Source: Neocallimastix lanati (nom. inval.)
Taxonomy: Eukaryota > Neocallimastigomycota > Neocallimastigomycetes > Neocallimastigales > Neocallimastigaceae
Assembly: GCA_016946835.1 (NCBI GenBank)
Contig: JACVTC010000207.1
Location: forward strand, 65,001 to 127,000
Direction of reading: 5' to 3'
Length of the DNA stretch: 62,000 nucleotides
Every line of letters begins with the position of its first letter. Position 1 is the first letter of the stretch. The notes beneath the pieces are model-generated. The model was not told the DNA's origin. It was given only the letters and a program-made list of their open reading frames with translations, and ran no database searches. A program made the translations under genes and the position numbers. Below are positions 53,331-62,000 of this stretch, in pieces.

Positions 53331-55660
53331 TTCCCCCTGTAAGTTTAATACTCTTCTATTCTTGCTAATAAAATATTTATTAATTGTTTCATTATTGATC
53401 CATTTAGATATTTCGTTAAACGATCAGCTAAATTATTTTAGCATTTAACATATTCAAATTTAATTTTTTTCTTCCTCAACTAATTCCTTAATTTTATGAA
53501 ATCTCAATTCGATATGTCTTGATCTTTGCTTAATACTTTTCATTTTTACTTTTATATATGACTGCTTTATTTTCCACATTAATGTTTATATATTTTATAT
53601 TTATACTTAATTCATTTTAAAAAGTTTATAAGCTACAAACACTTTAAAGCACATTCGTTTAAACTATACTTTCTGTGGTTGATAAAGTAATGCTATGTTG
53701 CAATTTAGAATATACCAAGTTATCGGAGTGCTTCCTATCATTATTAAGAATCCTGAAGTAGATTCTTTTTGTTTCATCATGGTTTCCTAAATCAGTATAT
53801 GCATAAGCTGTAACATTTATATTATTAGTTTTTTTTAGACCATAATATTTTGTATAATAAAAATATTTAAAAATCTTTCATGACTTTAGGTATTTCCATA
53901 CAGAGTTCCTCATTTATTTCTGTATTTAGATATGTAGCCTTAATGCCTAATTGATAAATATTATAATTATTATGAACAACTATGGTAGCTATAATTCTTT
54001 GAGAGTCTTGTTAAAGTGTAGGCGAGAAAGTATCAATATAATCTATATCATACACTTGTGAAAACCCTCTTGCTACTAACTTAGCCTTATGTTTTATTAT
54101 CTTACCTTTATCATAAAAACTTATATATTTATTTGGATAAATTAAATTATTTGGATTAATAGAAGGTGTATTATTTATATTATATTTATTAATATTTATA
54201 TTATTTTTATTATTATTTTCATTATTATTTTCATTATTCTTTTCATTATTATTTTTATTAATATTAATATTAATATTATTGATATTTGGAATATTTATGA
54301 CTGTACTTTCGTTAATTTCATTATTATTATTATTATTATTCTCATAAATAATATTATTATTATGAAAACCAATTTCATAATCAATATCACTTCCCCCGCT
54401 TTCATAATAAGGCATAATAAGGTGTAAGACCAATAAAGTCTGGAGAAGAGGAAGGTGCATTACAATTACCAGCAGAAACTTCAAAAAATGAAGCAGCATG
54501 AGAAATAACGATTTTGTTATTAGTAGTATCATATATACGGAAAGAAGAAGGATTATTATTATAACCAAGGAAAATACCTGGTAAAGCGGAGTTGGTAAGT
54601 TTATTTCGAAGTTGCTTAGGAACGTAAAAGAAAAACTTGACATCCAAAGACCTTAAATTTAGAAAAGTCCACTTTTTCACCATATAGGAATTCGTTAGGG
54701 ATTTTTATTATTGACACCTTTGTGAGGAATTCTATTATATATATATAATTAGTAGTAGTAGCAATTGCATCCTCCCAAAACACACCATTAAGGTGTGCAT
54801 TTTCCAACATAGCTCTAGCATTTGGAATAAATAGATCCGTGAAGCCGTTCATTTTCTTCCATTGTGTTGAGGAGAATAAGGAACAGTAATGCTCGTGAAT
54901 AATGCCATTTAAATTTTAAAAGTTATCAAAATTATTGTTAGAAAACTCAGTTCCATTATCTGTTCTTAAATGTTTAATGTTTTTTGTTTAAATAATAGTT
55001 TTAATTTTTAAATACCAATTTTTAAATGCATTTAAAGATTTCACCCTTAGTTTTAAGGAAAATAACCCATCCGAACCTAGAGTAGTCATCTACAATAGAT
55101 AAGAAATATTTATTACCGTATAGTGGAATAGTCGCGCCATCTATTGAGATAAGGTTCTTTTTAAATTCAGGAAAATAAAGAACATTTTTTTAGTGAAATT
55201 TTATTATCATTAATATAACCGTGATATGTCCCAATATATTTTGATTTCACAAATTCACCATTGGCAAAATAATTTTTTTTATTATACTTTTTCTTATCTA
55301 AAATATAATTAATATCTCCTATCATATGGTAAGCAATTGTCCATGATTTTATTTTATTATTTTGTTTTTATTTATTTATTGTTTTCTTAATCAATGATAT
55401 AATAATTCAAGATTTTAGCATAGGTTTGGTAACAGATTTATTATAGTATTTTTTTTGTTGTTCCAGGAACTGATTTACAGTTTTTTACTTTTTTCTTTAG
55501 GTATTATATCTTTTGAAATTTTTTAATTTTTTTCTTTTAATATAAAACTTCCTAAATCTCTTTCTTCTAACAAAATAAATAAATCTTGTTTCCAAGATTT
55601 GAAATTGGAATCATCTAAGATTTCCAAGGTAGTATTCTTTTTACTTGTCATTTTATTAAC
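53331..55660 (-). pseudogene. Ty1/Copia gag-pol pseudogene
   Basis: Read on the minus strand from ATG near 55652: a Gag start (SKKNTTLEILDDSNFKSW), then a jump to protease-region sequence (NYFANGEFVKSKYIG). Integrase follows (NKYFLSIVDDYSRFGWV, RTDNGTEFSNNNF, LENAHLNGVFWEDAI, FKVFGCQVFFF, LPGIFLGYN). An Asn-rich linker of simple repeat (54150-54370) leads to the RT start (HKAKLVARGFSQ, DTFSPTL). The RT box and most of the palm are missing. Scraps of RNase H (STTESMV) and the 3' end run to the tract at 53331. Many stops and frameshifts; at least two large deletions. It lies between the two ankyrin-type paralogues. Confidence 0.88.
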
Positions 55661-55715
55661 ACTTGCTAGAAATATACACTAATCACAGAAATTACTAACA
55701 CTCACTTATTGAGTC

Positions 55716-55728
55716 AATGAGACTCTTA
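55716..55728 (-). promoter_or_regulatory. Primer-binding site of the dead Copia element
   Basis: The minus strand reads CTAAGAGTCTCAT just after the remaining 5' LTR. It is the same tRNA-Lys anticodon-arm complement as at 15591-15605. About 60 bp separate it from the gag ATG. Confidence 0.6.
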
Positions 55729-56210
55729 GTCCTTTATTAATCACAATTTATTTATTAAATTTATATTATAGAATTCACATACATAATAAATTAATAAATA
55801 AATTAATCCAATGACAAATGAATGAGATTAAATTAAATAATGGTTAATTAAATTATTAATAGTTTTTTTTTTTTATTTATTTATTTATTTATTTATTTAT
55901 TTTTTTATTATTTATTAACAAAACTAAACTGGACAAAACTAAACTAGGCATAATAAAAAGAAATATTAAAAAATAAAACATAGAAAAATAAATTTTAATT
56001 TTTTTTTTTTTTTAAAAAAATTATCTAGTATTTCCATTTTTTTTTTATTTATTTAAATTTAAAATTATTATTTTATTTTCAAATTTACTTATTTATATAT
56101 TTTGATTATTTATTGGCTTCTTATAAATTTTCTATATATATATTTTAATTTTTAAATCATAACTAAATTCTTTATTTATTTTAAAACTATTATTTTCATT
56201 ATTTTCCTTT
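55729..56210. other. Truncated 5' LTR and 3' flank of ankyrin paralogue 2
   Basis: The first roughly 80 bp resemble the end of the 53105-53330 LTR. The rest (GAATGAGATTAAATTAAAT..., ACTAAACT..GGCATAATAAAAAG) resembles the 47.5-51 kb satellite unit and the flank at 58660-58830. No gene. Confidence 0.5.
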
Positions 56211-57890
56211 TTAATTTTTATTATTTCCAAAACCTCTAGCTTGCTTTAATTTTTCCTCCAAATTTGAGGAAAGTAGTTCCCAACAAATGGTATCCACTGG
56301 TTTTCCTGACAATATAGATAATTCTCTTATATCTTCCCACAAAGAAACAGGAAGGTTAAGATTGGCTCTGACAGGATTTGTATTATCATAAGGAAGGTTA
56401 TTGAGGCCTCCCTCATTTTTGTCCTGAGCGTTGTTTGATGATAGTTGAGAATTTTTGATTTGATTTTTATTTTCACTGATTTCATTACCTTTTGAAATGC
56501 TCGGCTTTTCCATTTCACTTTTATCTTTATTATTCGAGTTGTTTTGTAATAACTTTTCTTCTTTATTTTTTGAAATTTGTATAGGTGAAGAACTTTCCTT
56601 ACTTTCTTTCAATGACTGGTCATCATCATTTTGTTTTGTTCTTAGTTCTAAACTTGATATACTTTTTTCACTTTCCTTATTTTCAATATTATCTGTGACA
56701 ACAACTTTTATTTCTTCCTTATTTTTTTCTGATTCCTTTTTTCTTCCTCTTTTTAGTAATTTATATATTATATCTGATATCAAATAAAGTTTTTTATTTT
56801 CTTCAAGTATTATTTCGGCCCCTTGATCATATAAGTATTCAGCAATTTTTTCTGCTTCATTTATGATATATTGTTCACTTTTATCTAAATTTTCTTTTAT
56901 AAAATTTTTTAGATTTAAACATTTATCTATACTATTACCTTTAATAAATCCTGAGGGAAAATAATAATATTTGTAATTTACATTAAATCCAAATCCGGAG
57001 GATCTATCATTATTCATAATTATACAAATATAACCAAATAAAAAACTATATAGTGATTTACTATTTACACACATATTACCATATATTTTAAAATTTGTAT
57101 ATTCATTTAATGTATTAGAATTTGTTTTTGAAAATCTTTTTCCGGTAATTTGAGTTTTTTCTATTGGAGTATAATCGTTAATGTTTGCTCCATGTTCTAC
57201 TAAAAATTGAATTGCACTTAATCGATCTCCTTCACATAAAAAATGCATTAACGTTTTATTATTTCTTTTAGAATCTTTTAATTTAAATAATGCTATCCAT
57301 TCATTTTCTAATGACTGCTTAAAATGTAAATAGAGACATTCACCTTCATAACTATTTGTTTTTGTAGGAAATCTTCCATCTCTTTTATTAAATAATTGTT
57401 GACAGTAACAATCATGAATTGAACAATTATTCGTTAATTCATCAGCAGTTTTTCCATCTTTATTTTTAATTGAAAATTCCGTATACTTACTTATTTGAAA
57501 AATTAAATCTAAGCTTTTTGATAGTATTGGTCTTGAACTAAAATTTGAAAATATGGAAGTATGATCAGTAAAACTTTTGAAACTATTAAATCCATTACTA
57601 CTTTTATCATTAAAAATATTATATGAAAAACAATCATCTAATTCATTATTTAAGTCAATCAAATTATTAATATTTTTGCATAATAAATGAAGTGGTGTAT
57701 TACCATCATCATCTTGTATATTAAATATATCATAAGAATTCATTTGATTTATAATAAATTCCATTACAATTCCTAATTGATTTGCACAAATTAGTTGAAG
57801 GATGGTGAATACATACTTTTTTTTATTTTGATCTGTTATATTTATTATAGGAAGATTCAAAATATTTCCAAAGTTATATTTATTGCTCAT
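56211..57890 (-). CDS. Ankyrin-type protein with C-terminal ribbon-helix-helix-like segment (paralogue 2)
   Basis: 559 residues, collinear with paralogue 1 and most similar in the N-terminal ankyrin part (IQDDDGNTPLHLLCKN, NKDGKTADELTNN, NKTLMHFLCEGDRL, IQFLVEHGANIND) and the C-terminus (RANLNLPVSLWEDIREL, GKPVDTICWELLSSNLE). Substitutions and small indels are concentrated in the loops and the charged linker, and the frame is kept, so both copies appear to be under constraint. The ATG is preceded by the same AAATAAA(T)ATGAG context in both copies, supporting the start. No signal peptide or membrane segment; an intracellular location is expected. The copies are separated by a Copia insertion and satellite-like flank. 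Confidence 0.85.
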   Translation of the reverse strand: MSNKYNFGNILNLPIINITDQNKKKYVFTILQLICANQLGIVMEFIINQMNSYDIFNIQDDDGNTPLHLLCKNINNLIDLNNELDDCFSYNIFNDKSSNGFNSFKSFTDHTSIFSNFSSRPILSKSLDLIFQISKYTEFSIKNKDGKTADELTNNCSIHDCYCQQLFNKRDGRFPTKTNSYEGECLYLHFKQSLENEWIALFKLKDSKRNNKTLMHFLCEGDRLSAIQFLVEHGANINDYTPIEKTQITGKRFSKTNSNTLNEYTNFKIYGNMCVNSKSLYSFLFGYICIIMNNDRSSGFGFNVNYKYYYFPSGFIKGNSIDKCLNLKNFIKENLDKSEQYIINEAEKIAEYLYDQGAEIILEENKKLYLISDIIYKLLKRGRKKESEKNKEEIKVVVTDNIENKESEKSISSLELRTKQNDDDQSLKESKESSSPIQISKNKEEKLLQNNSNNKDKSEMEKPSISKGNEISENKNQIKNSQLSSNNAQDKNEGGLNNLPYDNTNPVRANLNLPVSLWEDIRELSILSGKPVDTICWELLSSNLEEKLKQARGFGNNKN

Positions 57891-58703
57891 ATTTTATTTA
57901 ATTTCTTTATATTATCTATATTTAATAAAAATAAAAATAAAAATTAGTTAAAAATATGAAATTTTTATATTTTAAATATTTTATTAATTAGATTGAATTT
58001 TTAACTTTATAATGATTTTTTAGAAAAAGATATTTATATATATATATATATATATTTATTAATATATTTTATAATTGAAAAATATATTAGCAATAGATTA
58101 ATGTTTACTGGGATATTACAGGATTGTTCAACTTTATTTATTATTTTATTTTATTAATTATGTAATTTAAAATTATCTTTGTTCAATATTTGGTTTCTCG
58201 CTAATATACTTTTGATAGATTACCTATAGTTTTATCTTTTTCTAATATTTAAACTTTTTATAAAAATTGATCTTTTTATTGAGAAGTATGGTTTGAAAAA
58301 AAAAAAGAAAAGAGAAATTTTAATTCTTTGAAATATTATTTATTTTTATAATATTTCATTTAAAAGTATTTTTTGGACATAAGGAAAAAATGAAAAAATA
58401 TTAACGGCTGAATTAATTTATTATGTCCATTTATTTTATCGTAGTGGCACACGATAAAAGAAAAGGATTTTTGATTTTAATTATGAAACATACATTAATA
58501 CATTAATAATTAAATTTATTTATAATAAATAACTATATTTATATATGAATATATATATATAATGTACATATAAATTATATATTATATATATGTTTTTATT
58601 AATTTTTATATATTATTTTTAATTAAAATAGAATATTTATATATATTTTGTATTTATAGACTACAACGAATGAGATTAAATTAAAATTAAAGTTAATTAA
58701 ATC

Positions 58704-58757
<54 letters not shown>

Positions 58758-59104
58758 TAAAATAACAAAACTGAAAAAAACAAAACTAAACTAGACATAA
58801 CAAAAAGAAATATTTAAAAATAAAATATAAAAAAATAAAATATAATTTTTTTCTTAAAAAAAATTATCTAATATTTCTATTTTTTTTTTATTTATTATAA
58901 TTTCAAATTAAAAATTATTATTTTATTTTATTTTTACTTTTTTTTTTTTTTTAATATTTTAATTTATATATTTTGATTATTTATTGACTTTTATAAATCT
59001 TTGGTGTATAAATATTTATATTTTTTTTTTTAAAAAATTATCAAATATTTCAATTTTTTTATTTATTATAATTTCAAATTAAAAATTATTATTTTACTTT
59101 TATT

Positions 59105-59142
<38 letters not shown>

Positions 59143-59209
59143 TTTTTTATTTATATATTTTGATTATTTATTGGCTTTTGTATATCTTTGATATATAAAT
59201 ATTTATATT
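57891..59209. other. AT-rich intergenic region with long T-runs and satellite fragments
   Basis: No gene. Poly-T runs lie near 58710-58749 and 59110-59140. ATTTTGTATTTATAG (near 58642) and ACTAAACTAGACATAACAAA (near 58790) are satellite/ankyrin-flank landmarks. Two copies of a TTTCAAATTAAAAATTATT block (near 58900 and 59070) indicate local duplication. Confidence 0.5.
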
Positions 59210-59440
59210 TTTTTTTTATTTTTATTATTTACGAAACTCCTAGCTTGCTCTATTTTTTTCTTCCATATTCGAAGAAAGTAGTTCTCCACATATTGTATCG
59301 ACCTGATAATTCTCTTATGTCTTCCCACAAAGAAACAGGAAGGTTAAGATTGGCCCTGACAGGATATGTATTATCATAAGGTAGGTTCCTCCCTCATTTT
59401 TATCTTGATCATTAATTGATAATAGATGAAAATTATATTT
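59210..59440 (-). pseudogene. C-terminal fragment of a third ankyrin/RHH-like paralogue
   Basis: The minus strand from about 59436 reads the linker end and VRANLNLPVSLWEDIREL, then a deletion of about 20 bp, then a frame-shifted remainder matching the usual LSSN-EEK and QAR-F-NNKN end. Only the last roughly 75 codons remain. It shows that the family was once at least three tandem genes. Confidence 0.8.
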
Positions 59441-59631
59441 TTTTTATATTTTAATGAGTCCTATTTAAGATAAATACACATGTAATTTACTAAATTTATA
59501 AATCTTTGAAATTTCCTAATTTATATAAATATTTTAATAATAAATAAAGTAATACTAAGTAATACTATAAAAACAAATTATCTACTTCTTCTATTTTCTA
59601 TTAGATTAAGAGTTAAGAGTCTCAATTTAAA
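59441..59631. other. Short AT-rich spacer upstream of a retroelement remnant
   Basis: No gene. TTAAGAGTCTCAA near 59612-59624 resembles the Copia primer sites elsewhere in the window and lies just before the gag-like ATG at 59632. Confidence 0.45.
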
Positions 59632-60120
59632 ATGTCTTAAACTGATATTACTCTTCCAGAAAATGACGTCTTAACTCAAAGAATTTTGAGTTCTGGTATG
59701 GTGAGATAAATAACATGTTACAAGCCAGAGGTCATGAAATTTATTGAATCTGATTATTTAGCTGAATAAAGATAAGGGTAGTAGTACACTCACTAATGAC
59801 CAACTGGAAAAAGCTATCAAAGAACAAGCTAGTAGATGATTCCATTTATTGTGAGCAATTTTTCAACTGAAACATTTAGAAATAGTGAATGATTTAGACA
59901 CACCATTCAAGGTTTTTAAGGTTTGTTTTAAAACAAGAATATAACTAAAACTAAAGATGAGCAGCAAATGATTGAAAAAAAAAAAAAAAACTTAAAAAAT
60001 TAAAAACTAAAAATCAAAGCAAACGCACGGCTTTACTTGGGAAAATTAAAAAATTTTTAGGATTCCTTTAGAGCCGTTAATTCTTTCTTAGTTAATGGAT
60101 AGATGGACCCTAATATAGTA
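59632..60120 (+). pseudogene. Retrotransposon gag-like fragment with stops
   Basis: ATG at 59632 starts a protein-like reading with a TAA as third codon (TDITLPENDVLTQRILSSG, another TAA, ITCYKPEVMKFIESDYLAE). A frame change leads to GSSTLTNDQLEKAIKEQA, and further frame changes give EIVNDLDTPFKVFK and RAVNSFLVNG near 60070-60105. It looks like the N-terminal half of a Gag. Several stops (TAA, TGA, TAG) break it. Which retroelement group it belongs to is uncertain; the tRNA-Lys-like primer sequence upstream favours the Copia side. Confidence 0.5.
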
Positions 60121-60299
60121 TAGAGTTAGGTTTAAGGCTAATTTCACAATCGTACAATCTATGAGGGAATAATTCATTAGCTGACTCTTCATTAAGGATA
60201 TTCATGAATGGGAGTAGCCATACTGGTAATAGATAGTTAATATCATTTTCTTTCTTATTTAAGTTGTCATAAGATTGAGTTGGAAACAAGATTCATGAA

Positions 60300-61700
60300 A
60301 GTTTTTTTGCTTTTTAAAGAATAATTCGAAATGTTAAGAGTAAATTCAAAAATTGAAAGCTTTAAATTTGGTTGATCGGAAACTCTTGGTCTACTAGCTA
60401 TATTTTAGGCTCAGAATTGGTAATATGGGAAGTATCAGTGGTTGATTTATTTTTATTTTTAAATAGATAGTTATCAAGATTATGGTTTGGAAATCCATAG
60501 TTTAAGAGGTTTTCTCTTTTTTTTTTACTTCTTCATTCGACAAGAGTCTATGGAATTTACCTTTAGGGTTCTTCTTATTAAAAGTTTTACTTATTTATGC
60601 TTTTATTATTGTTACCGTTCAATCTATTTTGGAAATTAAAAAACTGTGTATTGATTGCAAGACGGCCATCAATTCTAGAGGTTATAATCTGCATGGTTGT
60701 AAGGATCTAGCAGCAGTTTTTAGGCTTGTTTTTTTCCGTAGAGTTATTACTACTTTTATTCTCCTTTGGATTTTTCTCTTCTTGTAACTTTAACAAATTT
60801 GCCCATTTACCATAAACTACCTAGTAGTCATAATTTTCTTCGGAATATTCTATACTTCTCTCACGGTAGAACTGTCTGGTTAAATCGTAAACAGTATCTT
60901 TAATCTTTCGATTACTATAATCTGGTTTATAATCTAGGTTTTTCTGGCTGGGGGTCTTAAAATCTCTTCCTCAGTTTCTTCTTCATCCTTTAATTGTGCC
61001 ATGTAGATGTTTTCACCCTCACATTCCCATGGTGAGTCTACATCTGGTAGTCCTGGTCTTTCACCATCTATCTTGTAAATTTTAGGTTGTTGGTCATTGA
61101 CATCTACTTTATGGTATATTAAATGCATGTCCAAAAATCTGGAACCCAATATTATGGTTCTTGGTATATCCTCAGCTAACTTGCATCTAGTTTTAAAGTC
61201 ATACCATTTGACTTTATTAGTATACTCTTTGACTAGCTTCACCTTTCTGTGGAATTCTTCCATAACCCTTTACCAGTGGCAATTGTGAATGCCAGAAGAT
61301 GGTCTTCTATTTTGAACCCCATTTCTTCAGTTTACTGCTAGTGGATCATATTGATTTGTGAACCCGTATCATATAGCTGTTTTTGGGATACAGGAATCCT
61401 TGAATTAATTTGGCTTAGCACTTGATTTCGCACCGAAATCTTTACCATTATTAGGGTTACTATTATTTTTTCTTATTTTTGTTGCAACCTATCTATCAAT
61501 ATTTGTGTTTTCGAGTCATCATGTTGTTTAAAAACTTTACCCATCTGATACCACTTTTTTTTCAGTCCCTTGTAAATGGTCCTTGATGAAGTATAACATT
61601 GCAGTAGGTTTAGCTTGGTGGTATCTCTAGTGTCTACCAAAGTATTGATTATGTCAAGTCTATCTATAAATGATTCGGCATCTCCTGTCTCTTCCGTATT
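60300..61700 (-). pseudogene. Ty3/Gypsy gag-protease region, decayed
   Basis: On the minus strand: Gag C-terminal sequence (ESFIDRLDIINTLVDTRDT, KKKWYQMGKVFKQHDDS) at about 61480-61690. Then an aspartic protease with LYDTGSQINMI (about 61340-61372) and GFKIEDHLLAFTIATGKG. A frame change leads into the 109-codon open stretch at 60934-61263 (MEEFHRKVKLVKEY, TIILGSRFLDMHLIYHKVD). That stretch is the second half of a retropepsin (ILG-R-FL motif), followed by a spacer toward RT. Below 60930 only scraps remain (YDLTRQFYRERSIEY). No RT is left. Confidence 0.7.
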
Positions 61701-62000
61701 TTATATTGAATCATGTGAAATTTTTATTAATTAAAATTCAATATCTAATGATATTTAAATTTTTAATTTAAATAATTAACTATAATTAAACTATTATATA
61801 ATAAAATTTTTTTTCTGAAATTATTTGTGGCTTGATCAATACCTATTGTGTCGTAATTTTTTTCTTCTCTAAGACTAAACAAACAAAAAGTAAATAAACA
61901 GTTACATTTAACTTATTACTAAAAGTTCTATTAACAAGAGTACAAATAACATAAAAAAATAAACTAAGATTTTAAAAGATTAGCTGGAAATTGTTAAATG
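61701..62000. other. AT-rich end of window
   Basis: No gene or repeat recognised. Confidence 0.5.

Noticed and set aside
59188-59379. Plus-strand 63-codon ORF
   Set aside because: Antisense to the third ankyrin/RHH-like fragment.

Overview
The window looks like chromosomal DNA of an anaerobic gut fungus (Neocallimastigomycota). The basis is its extremely AT-rich intergenic DNA full of homopolymer runs, short AT-rich spliceosomal introns, and two genes carrying the fungal dockerin/CBM10-type cysteine domain that marks the plant-wall enzymes of these fungi. Most of the window is mobile DNA and its debris; a few host genes sit between the elements.

Layout. 1-2152 is the 3' part of a Ty3/Gypsy pol. 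At 2824-8474 a young, apparently intact Tf1-like Ty3 element (one gag-pol ORF, nearly identical LTRs, 4-bp TSD CGTT, self-priming-type primer site) has inserted just downstream. 8.5-13.9 kb is AT-rich repeat debris with a gag fragment. 13995-14666 is an intact secreted/membrane Cys-rich protein. 14820-20866 is a broken dockerin plus beta-trefoil gene, split near its 3' end by a Ty1/Copia element (192-bp LTRs, TSD GTAAC, primer site matching the anticodon arm of tRNA-Lys). 22.3-28.0 kb is a cluster of decayed, virus-like genes: an RNA polymerase largest-subunit pseudogene, a small zinc-motif protein and unknown ORFs. It is best explained as a remnant of an endogenous large DNA virus. 29.3-30.7 kb is a PI-PLC-like pseudogene.

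30933-37949 (minus) is a complete Ty3/Gypsy element with separate gag and pol. They are joined by a textbook -1 frameshift signal (T TTA AAC, 8-nt spacer, GGGAGT/ACTCCC hairpin), but the RT and protease active sites are altered. 38.0-42.2 kb is a pile of LTR-derived repeats, including two tandem solo LTRs that share the target duplication TCATT, ending about 25 bp upstream of a tRNA-Val(UAC) gene. 45164-47305 is a four-exon SGNH esterase with a C-terminal dockerin-like domain and a hydrophobic tail. 47.5-51.06 kb is a satellite of about 840-bp units. 51.3-59.4 kb holds two intact paralogues and one fragment of an ankyrin-type gene with a C-terminal segment that reads like a ribbon-helix-helix domain; a dead Copia element lies between the intact copies. 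59.6-61.7 kb holds two more retroelement pseudogenes.

The host genes that look usable are the SGNH/dockerin esterase (plant-wall de-esterification), the Cys-rich membrane protein, the two ankyrin paralogues and tRNA-Val. Homology statements come from reading motifs by eye; no database search was run.
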